The translations under genes and the position numbers were made by a program. 64,000 nt of DNA from Edwardsiella anguillarum (GTDB lineage: Bacteria > Pseudomonadota > Gammaproteobacteria > Enterobacterales > Enterobacteriaceae), in the NCBI RefSeq assembly GCF_008801815.1, contig NZ_VZOX01000001.1; one strand, 5' to 3'. Below, in pieces: positions 27,261 through 34,937 of this stretch. Below the pieces are notes generated by a model. It did not search any database. It was not told where the DNA came from and was given only the letters and a program-made list of their open reading frames with translations. Positions within the stretch are counted from its first letter, which is position 1, and the number at the start of each line of letters is the position of its first letter.

Positions 27261-27280
27261 CAGGCGGCGCAAGCCGCCTG
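27261..27280 (+). other. Intercistronic hairpin between artI and artQ
   Basis: A perfect 8-bp stem CAGGCGGC / GCCGCCTG with a GCAA tetraloop lies in the 93-bp artI-artQ gap. No T run follows. Such structures commonly protect the 3' end of the binding-protein message so that it is made in excess over the permease; that role is inferred. Confidence 0.6.
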
Positions 27281-27299
27281 ATGGGATAGGCATCAGGCC

Positions 27300-28016
27300 A
27301 TGATTGAATTGACCCCCTTATTACATGCCGCCGGCATCACTGTCGGTCTGGCCCTCTGCTCCCTGCTGCTCGGCCTGGTGCTCGCCATGCTGTTCGCCGT
27401 CTGGGAGTCTGTCCGCTGCCGTCCGCTGGCGCTGCTGGGCACCGCCTGGGTTACCCTGCTGCGCGGACTGCCGGAGATCCTGGTGGTGCTGTTTATCTAC
27501 TTCGGCTCGTCCCAGATGCTGCTGTGGCTCTCCGACGGCATCGCTCTGAACCTGGGCTTTACCACGCTGCGGCTGCAGCTGAATATCGAGAACTTCGAAG
27601 TCAGCCCGTTCCTGTGCGGCGTGCTGGCGCTGGCGCTGCTCTACGCCGCCTATGGCTCTCAGACCCTGCGCGGCGCGCTGAAGGCCGTACCGCAGGGACA
27701 GCGCGAGGCTGGAATGGCGCTGGGGCTGAGTAAAACTCATATTTTCTTCCGCCTGGTGATGCCGCAGATGTGGCGCCACGCCCTGCCGGGGCTGGGTAAC
27801 CAGTGGCTGGTGCTGCTCAAGGATACCGCGCTGGTTTCGCTGATCAGCGTCAACGATCTGATGCTGCAGACCAAGAGCATCGCCACCCGAACCCAGGAGC
27901 CCTTCACCTGGTACTGCATCGCGGCGGCGATCTATCTGGTGATCACCCTGTTCAGCCAATACATTCTCAAGCGTATTGAGCTGCGTACTACCCGCTTTGA
28001 ACGGAGTGCCGCATGA
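27300..28016 (+). CDS. artQ: Arginine ABC transporter permease ArtQ
   Basis: A 238-residue inner-membrane permease of the HisMQ type with about five transmembrane segments and the EAA loop GQREAGMALGLSKTHIFFRLVMPQ in recognisable form. It forms the translocation channel with ArtM. Its stop overlaps the artM start by 4 bp. Confidence 0.95.
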   Translation: MIELTPLLHAAGITVGLALCSLLLGLVLAMLFAVWESVRCRPLALLGTAWVTLLRGLPEILVVLFIYFGSSQMLLWLSDGIALNLGFTTLRLQLNIENFEVSPFLCGVLALALLYAAYGSQTLRGALKAVPQGQREAGMALGLSKTHIFFRLVMPQMWRHALPGLGNQWLVLLKDTALVSLISVNDLMLQTKSIATRTQEPFTWYCIAAAIYLVITLFSQYILKRIELRTTRFERSAA

Positions 28017-28684
28017 TGTTGAGCTATATTCCGGATCTGCTGCAGGGGCTACATACCAGCCTGTCACTCACCGTGGTCTCCCTGCTGGTCGCCCTGGCGC
28101 TGGCGCTGTGCTTTACCGTGATCCTGACCCTGCGGCCGCTGATCCTGACGCCGCTGGTACAGGGTTACATCACCCTGTTTACCGGTACGCCGCTGCTGGT
28201 CCAGATCTTCCTGATCTACTACGGCCCCGGGCAGTTTGCCTGGATCCGCGACACGCCCTGGCTGTGGAGCGCCCTATCGCAGCCCTGGCTGTGCGCCATG
28301 CTGGCGCTAGCGCTCAACAGCGCCGCCTACAGCACCCAGCTGTTTTACGGCGCGATGCGCGCCATTCCCAACGGCCAGTGGCAATCCTGCGCGGCGCTGG
28401 GCATGTCCAAGGCCCAAACCCTGCGGATTCTGCTGCCCTACGCCTTTAAGCGCGCGCTCTCCTCTTACTCCAACGAGGTGGTGCTGATCTTTAAGAGCAC
28501 GTCGCTGGCCTACACCATCACGCTGATGGAGGTGATGGGCTATGCCCAGCAGCTGTATGGCCGCACCTACGACGTGATGGTCTTCGGCGCCGCCGGCCTG
28601 GTCTACCTGTGCGTCAACGGTCTATTGACGCTGATGATGCGCATGATTGAGCGCCGAGCGCTGGCGTTTGAGCAGCGCAGTTAA
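28013..28684 (+). CDS. artM: Arginine ABC transporter permease ArtM
   Basis: A 223-residue permease with about five membrane segments. It has the N-terminal block TSLSLTVVSLLVALALAL, FTGTPLLVQIFLIYYGPGQF and the EAA-type loop GQWQSCAALGMSKAQTLR. Its ATG overlaps artQ (ATGA), indicating translational coupling. A terminator follows 16 bp after the stop. Confidence 0.95.
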   Translation: MMLSYIPDLLQGLHTSLSLTVVSLLVALALALCFTVILTLRPLILTPLVQGYITLFTGTPLLVQIFLIYYGPGQFAWIRDTPWLWSALSQPWLCAMLALALNSAAYSTQLFYGAMRAIPNGQWQSCAALGMSKAQTLRILLPYAFKRALSSYSNEVVLIFKSTSLAYTITLMEVMGYAQQLYGRTYDVMVFGAAGLVYLCVNGLLTLMMRMIERRALAFEQRS

Positions 28685-28700
28685 ACGACTCAACACTTTG

Positions 28701-28728
28701 AAAGGTCGGTTATTACCGGCCTTTTTTT
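28701..28728 (+). terminator. Intrinsic terminator after artM
   Basis: AAAGGTCGG pairs with CCGGCCTTT (one G-U pair) across a short loop and runs into seven Ts. It ends the artPIQM transcript before the separately promoted artJ. Confidence 0.85.
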
Positions 28729-28752
28729 ACGCCTGATAAGAAACATGGAAAA

Positions 28753-28787
28753 AATATATTTATCCATATCTATTGCATAATAATTCA
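28753..28787 (+). promoter_or_regulatory. Candidate tandem ARG boxes upstream of artJ
   Basis: TGCATAATAATTCA at 28774-28787 matches the ArgR core at 12 of 14 positions; a second site at 28753-28766 matches 9 of 14 and is centred 21 bp away. The layout (weak upstream box, strong downstream box) repeats that upstream of artP. Confidence 0.65.
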
Positions 28788-28918
28788 CTAAATGGCACAT
28801 TCAACTCCAGCCCCTCGCCTGCGCCGCCGCGCCGATCGTTCCCGGCACGCGTCCCAGGCAGAGAGGGATCGACAGACGCCCTCTCCCCATCGGGATTAGC
28901 CTTGTACAGGAGTTAAGC

Positions 28919-29653
28919 ATGAAGAAGTTACTGGCCTGCGCCATCGTTGTCGCCTGCAGTTTCAGCGCCCAGGCGGCAGAGAATATCCGCTTCGCCTCAT
29001 CGGCCACCTACCCGCCGTTCGAATCTCTGGATGCCAGCAACAACATCGTCGGCTTCGACATCGATCTGGCCAAGGCGCTGTGCCAGGAGATGAAGGCGAA
29101 CTGTACCTTTAACAACCAGGCGTTTGACAGCCTGATCACGGCGCTGAAGTTCAAGCGCTACGACGCCGTGATCTCCGGCATGGACATCACCCCGGAGCGG
29201 CAGAAGCAGGTGGCGTTCACCCAGCCTTACTACGCCAACTCGGCGATCATCATCGCGCAGAAAGGCAAATATCACTCGATAGCCGATATGAAGGGGCTGC
29301 GGGTCGGCATGGAGAACGGGACGACCCACCAAAAGTACCTGCAGGATAAACATCCGGAGATCAAGCCGGTGGCCTATGACAGCTACCAGAATGCGATTCT
29401 GGATCTGAAAAACGGGCGCATTGATGGCGTCTTCGGCGATACCGCGGTGGTCAATGAGTGGCTGAAAAACAATCCGCAGCTGGCGGCGGTCGGCGAGCAT
29501 GTCACCGATCCGCAATACTTTGGCATCGGGCTGGGCATCGCGGTGCGCCCGGACAACCAGGCGCTGCTAGATCAGCTGAATCAGGCGCTGGCCGCCATCA
29601 AGGCGAACGGCACCTATCAGAAGATCAGCGACAAGTGGTTCCCTGCGTCCTGA
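28919..29653 (+). CDS. artJ: Arginine ABC transporter periplasmic binding protein ArtJ
   Basis: A 244-residue SBP family 3 protein, closely related to ArtI in this window, with a signal peptide ending at AQAAE. Shared blocks include VISGMDITPERQKQVAFTQP and ENGTTHQKYLQDKHPE. ArtJ is the arginine-specific binding protein. It follows the artM terminator and has its own promoter region with ARG boxes. Confidence 0.94.
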   Translation: MKKLLACAIVVACSFSAQAAENIRFASSATYPPFESLDASNNIVGFDIDLAKALCQEMKANCTFNNQAFDSLITALKFKRYDAVISGMDITPERQKQVAFTQPYYANSAIIIAQKGKYHSIADMKGLRVGMENGTTHQKYLQDKHPEIKPVAYDSYQNAILDLKNGRIDGVFGDTAVVNEWLKNNPQLAAVGEHVTDPQYFGIGLGIAVRPDNQALLDQLNQALAAIKANGTYQKISDKWFPAS

Positions 29654-29731
29654 ACGCATCCGATTGGCGCTCCGGGCACGATTTGTTAGCATGTTGCCTC
29701 CGCCCGTCGGCGCCACGCTTCAGGATATGCT

Positions 29732-30220
29732 ATGGACTATGACCACTATGATTCCCCCCTCGGCCCACTGCTGATGGCCGCTGATGGCGGCGGCCTGAGC
29801 CAGCTATGGCTGCCCAATGAGGTGATCGCGCGGGTGATCCCCGCCGACTGGCACCGATGCGGCACACATCCCCTGCTGCGGCGCACCCGCGCCCTGCTCG
29901 ATGCCTACTTCGCCAAAGAGCATCCCTGCTGGCAGGATCTGCCGCTGACGCCGCAGGGCTCCGCCTTTCAGCGACGGGTATGGCAGCAGCTGAGTGAGGT
30001 TCCCTATGGCCAGTGCAGCCATTATGGCGAACTCGCCCGGCGGCTGGACAATCCGCGCGCCGTGCGGGCAGTCGGCGGTGCCGTCGGGCGCAACCCGATC
30101 GCCATTCTGATCCCCTGTCACCGCATTCTTGGCAAAGGTGGCAACCTGACCGGCTACAGCGGCGGACTGGCCATCAAACGGGCCCTGCTGGAGCTGGAGG
30201 GGATCCCCTACCGCCCCTGA
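29732..30220 (+). CDS. ogt: Methylated-DNA--protein-cysteine methyltransferase
   Basis: A 162-residue O6-alkylguanine-DNA alkyltransferase with the active-site motif IPCHRIL (C129) and helix-turn-helix block SAFQRRVWQQLSEVPYGQCSHYGELA. It removes alkyl groups from O6-guanine and O4-thymine in a suicide reaction. It lacks the Ada N-terminal domain, so it is an Ogt/MGMT-type stand-alone enzyme. In E. coli ogt lies elsewhere, so its position between artJ and rlmC is a difference. It is convergent with rlmC. Confidence 0.92.
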   Translation: MDYDHYDSPLGPLLMAADGGGLSQLWLPNEVIARVIPADWHRCGTHPLLRRTRALLDAYFAKEHPCWQDLPLTPQGSAFQRRVWQQLSEVPYGQCSHYGELARRLDNPRAVRAVGGAVGRNPIAILIPCHRILGKGGNLTGYSGGLAIKRALLELEGIPYRP

Positions 30221-30245
30221 CGTCCATCGCCGCAGGTGCGGCGGT

Positions 30246-31379
30246 CTATGCGGATACGCGCACCAGCAGCGTAAGGACCTCATAGTGCGCGGTATGGGGA
30301 AACATATCGAACAGACGGACCTTGTCGATCCGGTAGTCGGCCAGACGCTCAATATCCTGCACCATGCTCTGGGCATTGCAGCTGGAGTACAGAATATAGG
30401 GCGGCGCCATGCGGTTCAGATAGTCGCACAGCGCCGCACCGATGCCGCGCCGCGGCGGGTTCACCAGCACCAGCTGCGGCACCGCGCTGCGCGCGTCGGC
30501 AAAGGCGCTGGAGTCCAGGGCGGCGAAGCTGACCTGCGTGAGCCCCAGCTGGGCCGCGGAACGGCGGGCGCAGGCGATGGCCTCGGCGCTGATCTCAATG
30601 CCGGTCAGCGTCATCTCCGGAGTCGCACAGTGCAGGCCAAACCCCCCGACGCCGCAAAACAGATCCCACATCTCCGTAACTCCCAGCGCCTGAACCCAGT
30701 CGCGCGCCTGCGCGTACAGCGCCTGAGCCACCGAGGGGTTGGTCTGAAAGAAGCTCTGCGGACGGATATAGAGCGGCACGCCGTTAAAAGACTCGCTCAG
30801 CGCCTGCTGCGACGTCAGAAAAATCTCCCGCTCGCCCTCCAGAATGGCCATGTGCACCGGCTGGATATTGACGCTGATCACCGCCAGCTGCGGCAGCTGC
30901 GCCTGTAGCCACGGCAGCGCCTGACGCAGCTGCGCCAGCTTGGCCTCCGAACGCAGCACAAAGCGCAGCATCATCTCGCCGCTGAGGCGGCTTTCGGTAA
31001 GCAGCAGGTACTTAAGCTCCCCGCGCCGACGCGCTACGCTGTAGGGAGTCAGGCCGGCGCGGGGAATAAAGGCCTTCAGCGCGGCGAAGACGGCGGAAAA
31101 GCTGTCCGGATACAGCGGACAATCGCACAGATCCACCCCGCTGCCATCGCGCTGCAGCATACCCAACAGAGGGCGCTCGACGCTGCCGCTGACCACCATT
31201 TTCGCCTTGTTGCGCATCGCCTGCTCGGCGCTGGGCTGGGCGGGCAGCCACTGCGCAACGGGATGCCCGCTCAGCAGCGCGGCCAGGTGTCGCTGTTTAT
31301 CCTCCAGCTGACGGGAATAGGGAATGGAGAGCCACTGGCAGGAATGACAGCGGTCCGCCTGATACTGGGCACAGTGCAT
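30246..31379 (-). CDS. rlmC: 23S rRNA (uracil(747)-C(5))-methyltransferase RlmC
   Basis: A 377-residue SAM-dependent RNA methyltransferase of the RumA/TrmA family. The N-terminal cysteines (MHCAQYQADRCHSCQW) bind a [4Fe-4S] cluster; the SAM site includes DLFCGVGGFGLHCA; LVNPPRRGIG and YSSCNAQSM hold the catalytic region with the nucleophilic cysteine. It methylates U747 of 23S rRNA. It precedes ybjO-type DNA as in E. coli. Confidence 0.94.
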   Translation of the reverse strand: MHCAQYQADRCHSCQWLSIPYSRQLEDKQRHLAALLSGHPVAQWLPAQPSAEQAMRNKAKMVVSGSVERPLLGMLQRDGSGVDLCDCPLYPDSFSAVFAALKAFIPRAGLTPYSVARRRGELKYLLLTESRLSGEMMLRFVLRSEAKLAQLRQALPWLQAQLPQLAVISVNIQPVHMAILEGEREIFLTSQQALSESFNGVPLYIRPQSFFQTNPSVAQALYAQARDWVQALGVTEMWDLFCGVGGFGLHCATPEMTLTGIEISAEAIACARRSAAQLGLTQVSFAALDSSAFADARSAVPQLVLVNPPRRGIGAALCDYLNRMAPPYILYSSCNAQSMVQDIERLADYRIDKVRLFDMFPHTAHYEVLTLLVRVSA

Positions 31380-31432
31380 CGCAACTCACTTGATGGAAAT
31401 GAAAATGGAAACGGTCGGGGCGGAGGATTGTA

Positions 31433-31921
31433 TCACAGCCGCCGCCGGAAGTAGCGACGGCTGGCAAGGGGGATAAACAGCAGCGCCAGGATCAACAGAT
31501 CGGGCAGCTTCTGCCCCAGTAGCGCGCGCACGATTTGGCCGCTGTCATCGCCGTCCACGCTGAAGAGTTCGGGGTGAAAGCCGCCGAGGGAGGAGCACAG
31601 CATATAACCGGTCACCAGCAGCTGGCAGCCGAGGTAGATCCCACGACCACGGGCGCTGCCGCGCATTACCGCCGCGCCGCAGCCCAGCTCGATCAGCCAC
31701 AGCCCCAGACCGGCCAGCAGCAGCGCACCGCTCTCCCAGCTCTGCCAGGCGCCGCCGACAAAATCGGCGAGCCCCGCGCCCCCCAGCGTCACCAGCAGCA
31801 GCACGGCACCCGCCAGGCGAATGCCGATAATCGCCATTCCGGCGACCAGGACCGGTACCGGTGCAAAACCTCTTCCATCGCTGCGTGGCAGCGCCTGAAC
31901 CCTCTGCAGCATATCATCCAA
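31433..31921 (-). CDS. ybjO: Inner-membrane protein YbjO (DUF2593)
   Basis: A 162-residue protein with about four hydrophobic segments, the same length as E. coli YbjO. The best-conserved part is the C-terminal block with PELFSV, QKLPDLLILALLFIPLASRRYF. Function unknown. It lies 53 bp upstream of rlmC on the same strand, as in E. coli. The potFGHI operon that separates it from ybjN in E. coli is absent. Confidence 0.82.
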   Translation of the reverse strand: MDDMLQRVQALPRSDGRGFAPVPVLVAGMAIIGIRLAGAVLLLVTLGGAGLADFVGGAWQSWESGALLLAGLGLWLIELGCGAAVMRGSARGRGIYLGCQLLVTGYMLCSSLGGFHPELFSVDGDDSGQIVRALLGQKLPDLLILALLFIPLASRRYFRRRL

Positions 31922-32022
31922 CCCTGAGAAATACCGGGCTTTCTACTATAGGGATTCCGCACGGATGACACAAGTCAACCATGCAGATTCGGACGCGATG
32001 TCAATATGTTAGGCAATGAAGC

Positions 32023-32517
32023 TCAGTGGATAACCGGCCCGCTGACGCCGCTCTCGGCGCTAAACTCACCCTCGCCCTCTTCGCCTTCTCCCAGGAACAG
32101 CATACCGTTGGCCCGCGCCTCCATCATCACCATCGAGATCTGCTCTTCGCCCTGCTGCATAAAGGCGGCAAACTGCTCTTGGGATACGCCGACGCTGACA
32201 TTCAGCGACATACAGGCAATAAACTTGGGTAAGTTGTCATCCTGGATATCGACAAAGGCCTTGACGCCCAGCGTACTGGCATTAATCTGGCTAAGATCGC
32301 CAACCAGCGCGATCAGCGCCGTAGGACGCGCCTCCGCCAGCGCGGTGAACAGGATGGTGTTATCGATCAGGTCGACCTTTGCGTCGAATACCCCGTCAAA
32401 ATTCTGCATGTGCGGTAAATGCAGCGCCTGGCAGGAGTCACACTCAAAGAACGTGATGCCCAGTTGATCCAGCCAGTGCCGCAGCACATCCAGATCGGGG
32501 ACGATTAGTGGATCCAT
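32023..32517 (-). CDS. ybjN: YbjN family sensory-transduction-like protein
   Basis: A 164-residue protein matching YbjN, with MDPLIVPDLDVLRHWLDQLG at the start and FVDIQDDNLPKFIACMSLNV in the middle. YbjN overexpression in E. coli affects motility and stress genes; its fold is a T3SS-chaperone-like YbjN domain. The Glu/Gly-rich tail ends in a short acidic stretch. Confidence 0.9.
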   Translation of the reverse strand: MDPLIVPDLDVLRHWLDQLGITFFECDSCQALHLPHMQNFDGVFDAKVDLIDNTILFTALAEARPTALIALVGDLSQINASTLGVKAFVDIQDDNLPKFIACMSLNVSVGVSQEQFAAFMQQGEEQISMVMMEARANGMLFLGEGEEGEGEFSAESGVSGPVIH

Positions 32518-32675
32518 AGCGCTCTACCTTACAAAGATAAATCAGGTAATAATAAACAGTCAGAAAGGGGGCATAGCTTACGGAACTTTATTCACTTTAG
32601 CCATGCCCAGGGGCAATAAATTGCCCCGAGGTCGCGGTAAAAAGCCCCCGGCCGGCCAACCATCAGGAGACTGCC

Positions 32676-32870
32676 ATGCCGCTATCCCACTACGCCACGA
32701 TGGAACCACTGATGCTGCTGAGCATCATTAATATGAAGCTGCGCGACGAGTGCGACTCGCTGCAGGCGCTGTGCGCCCGCTATGCGATCCCCCAGCCCCA
32801 GCTGGAGTCACGCCTGGCCGCCGTCGGCTTCCGCTACTACCGCGACAGCAACCAGTTCAGCGCCCGCTGA
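32676..32870 (+). CDS. Small DUF4250 protein
   Basis: A 64-residue protein with the pattern of DUF4250 proteins: MLLSIINMKLRDECDSLQAL, a two-helix core and GFRYYRDSNQF near the end. A good AGGAG lies seven bases before the ATG. Function unknown. It occupies the place of rimK between ybjN and nfsA in the E. coli order. Confidence 0.75.
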   Translation: MPLSHYATMEPLMLLSIINMKLRDECDSLQALCARYAIPQPQLESRLAAVGFRYYRDSNQFSAR

Positions 32871-32887
32871 GCGTCGCGCTCCGGTGC

Positions 32888-33605
32888 TCAGTGGGTGATC
32901 CACCCCTGACGCTGCAGGTAGGCCAGCATAAAGGGACGCCGCTCCTTCTCCAGAGTACGGCTCATCTGCTCGCTCCAGCTCTCCTGGCGGGCGTTATCGC
33001 TACGCGTTGCATAATAGGCGGCGACGTGAGCGTCGTATTGCGCCAGCGCGGCGCGATCCAGCGGCTGGTAGCCATTCTCATGCACCAGAATGCTCAGCGG
33101 CAGGCGCGGCTTTTGCTGCGGATGCTGCGCCGGATGTCCCAAACACAGCCCCACCAGCGGCAGGACGTGCTGCGGACAGCCCAGCAGCGTCGTCACCTGC
33201 TCAATATTGTTGCGTATTCCGCCAATAAATACCCCCCCCAGCCCCAGCGACTCGGCGGCCGTCAGCGCATTTTGCGCCATCAGCGCCGTGTCGACGCAGC
33301 CCAGCAGCAGCTGTTCAGCCGACCCCAGCTCCGCCTGCGGAAAGATCTGATGGTGACGCTGAAAGTCTGCGCAGAACACCCAGAACTCGGCGGCGTCCAG
33401 CACATACTGCTGGCCGCCGGCCAACTCGACCAGCTGTTCACGTAGCGCGCGCGGTGATGCGGATAATCGACGTACACTGCAGAAAGCTGGACGACGACGT
33501 GGCCCGTGCCGCCTCCAGAATAGACACTCGCTGCGCTTCTCCGATCGCCTCGGCGCTAAACTGGCGGATAGAACGGTGATCGCGCAGCAGATCGATGGTC
33601 GACAT
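32888..33605 (-). pseudogene. nfsA: Frameshifted oxygen-insensitive NADPH nitroreductase NfsA
   Basis: The N-terminal part read from ATG 33605 (MSTIDLLRDHRSIRQFSAE, SSSSFLQCTSIIRIT) and the C-terminal part (AAEFWVFCADFQRH, LGGVFIGGIRNNIE, PLVGLCLGHPA, ILVHENGYQPLD) are both good NfsA matches, but lie in different frames. The break falls in the alternating GC tract at 33445-33453. Adding one GC dinucleotide would restore T-A-R-A-L-R-E and a 239-residue protein. NfsA reduces nitro compounds such as nitrofurans using FMN and NADPH. This may be a real slippage mutation or a sequencing error; flanking codons show no other damage. Confidence 0.85.
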
Positions 33606-33892
33606 CATAACGAAACAGTGCTCCCCGGTAAGTTGCTTGAAACGGAAGGCCGCGCCGATGGCTGACGCGGCGGCGTAACGGGATCAGTCTACCCCTTTCC
33701 GCCCACCGGCGGAGACACCGCGTGCGCAGCCATCGGCCAAACCTTGTCATTGAATAGATGAAATTTATCAAAGTAACAGGCAAATCCTACTTCTTTTTGC
33801 CGACGCTAACAGGCATAGTAATCCCAATTCCGAGTGCCCACCGAACCCGGTCTGGATTCGCAGGCGCCTCTATCCCTTTAAGGAGTCCTACC

Positions 33893-34165
33893 ATGTTTGC
33901 TGTAATCTTTGGGCGTCCGGGCTGCCCCTACTGTGTCCGTGCAAAAGAGTTGGCTGAAAAACTGGCCGCCGAGCGCGACGACTTCACCTTCCGCTACGTC
34001 GACATCCATGCAGAAGGCATCAGTAAAGACGATCTCTCCAAGACCGTAGGCAAACCGGTAGAAACCGTTCCGCAGGTGTTCATCGATCAGCAGCATATCG
34101 GCGGCTGTACCGATTTTGAGGCCTATGCCAAAGCGCATCTGGGGCTGTTTGATAAGGCCGAATAA
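33893..34165 (+). CDS. grxA: Glutaredoxin 1
   Basis: A 90-residue glutaredoxin with the dithiol site GCPYC (C11 and C14) and the glutathione-binding TVPQVFI and GGCTDFEAY segments. It reduces ribonucleotide reductase and other disulfides with glutathione. AAGGAG lies eight bases before the ATG. It is divergent from nfsA, as in the E. coli grxA region, though ybjC is missing. Confidence 0.95.
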   Translation: MFAVIFGRPGCPYCVRAKELAEKLAAERDDFTFRYVDIHAEGISKDDLSKTVGKPVETVPQVFIDQQHIGGCTDFEAYAKAHLGLFDKAE

Positions 34166-34179
34166 CGCGCCTGCACAGC

Positions 34180-34210
34180 AAAAAACCCGCCGCGGCGGGT
34201 TTTTTATTTT
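34180..34210. terminator. Intrinsic terminator after grxA
   Basis: A 12-bp stem AAAAAACCCGCC / GGCGGGTTTTTT separated by GC, followed by more Ts. It lies between convergent grxA and ybjM and can work in both directions. Confidence 0.9.
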
Positions 34211-34255
34211 GCTGCGATGCTATCGCCTAGAGCGGTAGGGATTAATCGGTCTAGG

Positions 34256-34633
34256 CTATCTCACCGCCCGCTGACCGCACAGCGTTGCGGCGAACCAATA
34301 CAGCAGAGCGCCAAACACGCACCAGAACACCATGCTGGCAGTGTAGGGCAGCAGTTGCAGCGGCGTTTCATCATCGGCCAGCCACAGCATATGCAGCAGT
34401 TGGCAAAACGTCGCTGACGCCAGCGCGCCGCAAAAGACCGTCAGCACCCGCTGACGGCGCGCCAGCGGACACAGGATAAACCCCGGCAGCATATACAGCA
34501 GCAGCCCCGGACGTACGCCCGGCGGCTCGGCGATACCGCCGTTGGCCTGGGTATAGCTGTGCGACAGCAAAAACAGTGCCGTCACCATCAAAAAACAAAG
34601 TATCAGGGTAAACCAACGCCGTCCGTTCGCCAT
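34256..34633 (-). CDS. ybjM: Inner-membrane protein YbjM
   Basis: A 125-residue protein with four hydrophobic segments, the same length and position (beside grxA and ybjL) as E. coli YbjM. The shared pattern includes a mid-protein LLLYMLPGF block and a C-terminal VFWCVFGAL. Sequence identity is modest, so the name rests largely on synteny. ATG 34633 has GGGAGG seven bases upstream. Function unknown. Confidence 0.7.
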   Translation of the reverse strand: MANGRRWFTLILCFLMVTALFLLSHSYTQANGGIAEPPGVRPGLLLYMLPGFILCPLARRQRVLTVFCGALASATFCQLLHMLWLADDETPLQLLPYTASMVFWCVFGALLYWFAATLCGQRAVR

Positions 34634-34937
34634 GTTCTCCCTCCCTATAGCGAAACGCTGAATCTGCTCCCCCCGAGACAGGCGCGCCTTATTCGGCGAG
34701 CCCGACGGCGGTGAACAAAGCACTCCCCGGCGCAGAAAAACAACGAACCATCAATTGAGAACGGCTTTTTACTGGCTGTCAGCCTGTCAACCGTCTAAAA
34801 TGGGCGGTCATACCCCGCGGGTATCCACCATTCACCAACGCAGCATCTTGGGTGAATTCTCTTATATTCTATGGTTGAATTTAGCTCTAATAGTCAATCA
34901 TATCAAGAACCTGATAGTTAACGATAAGTTATTCTAC

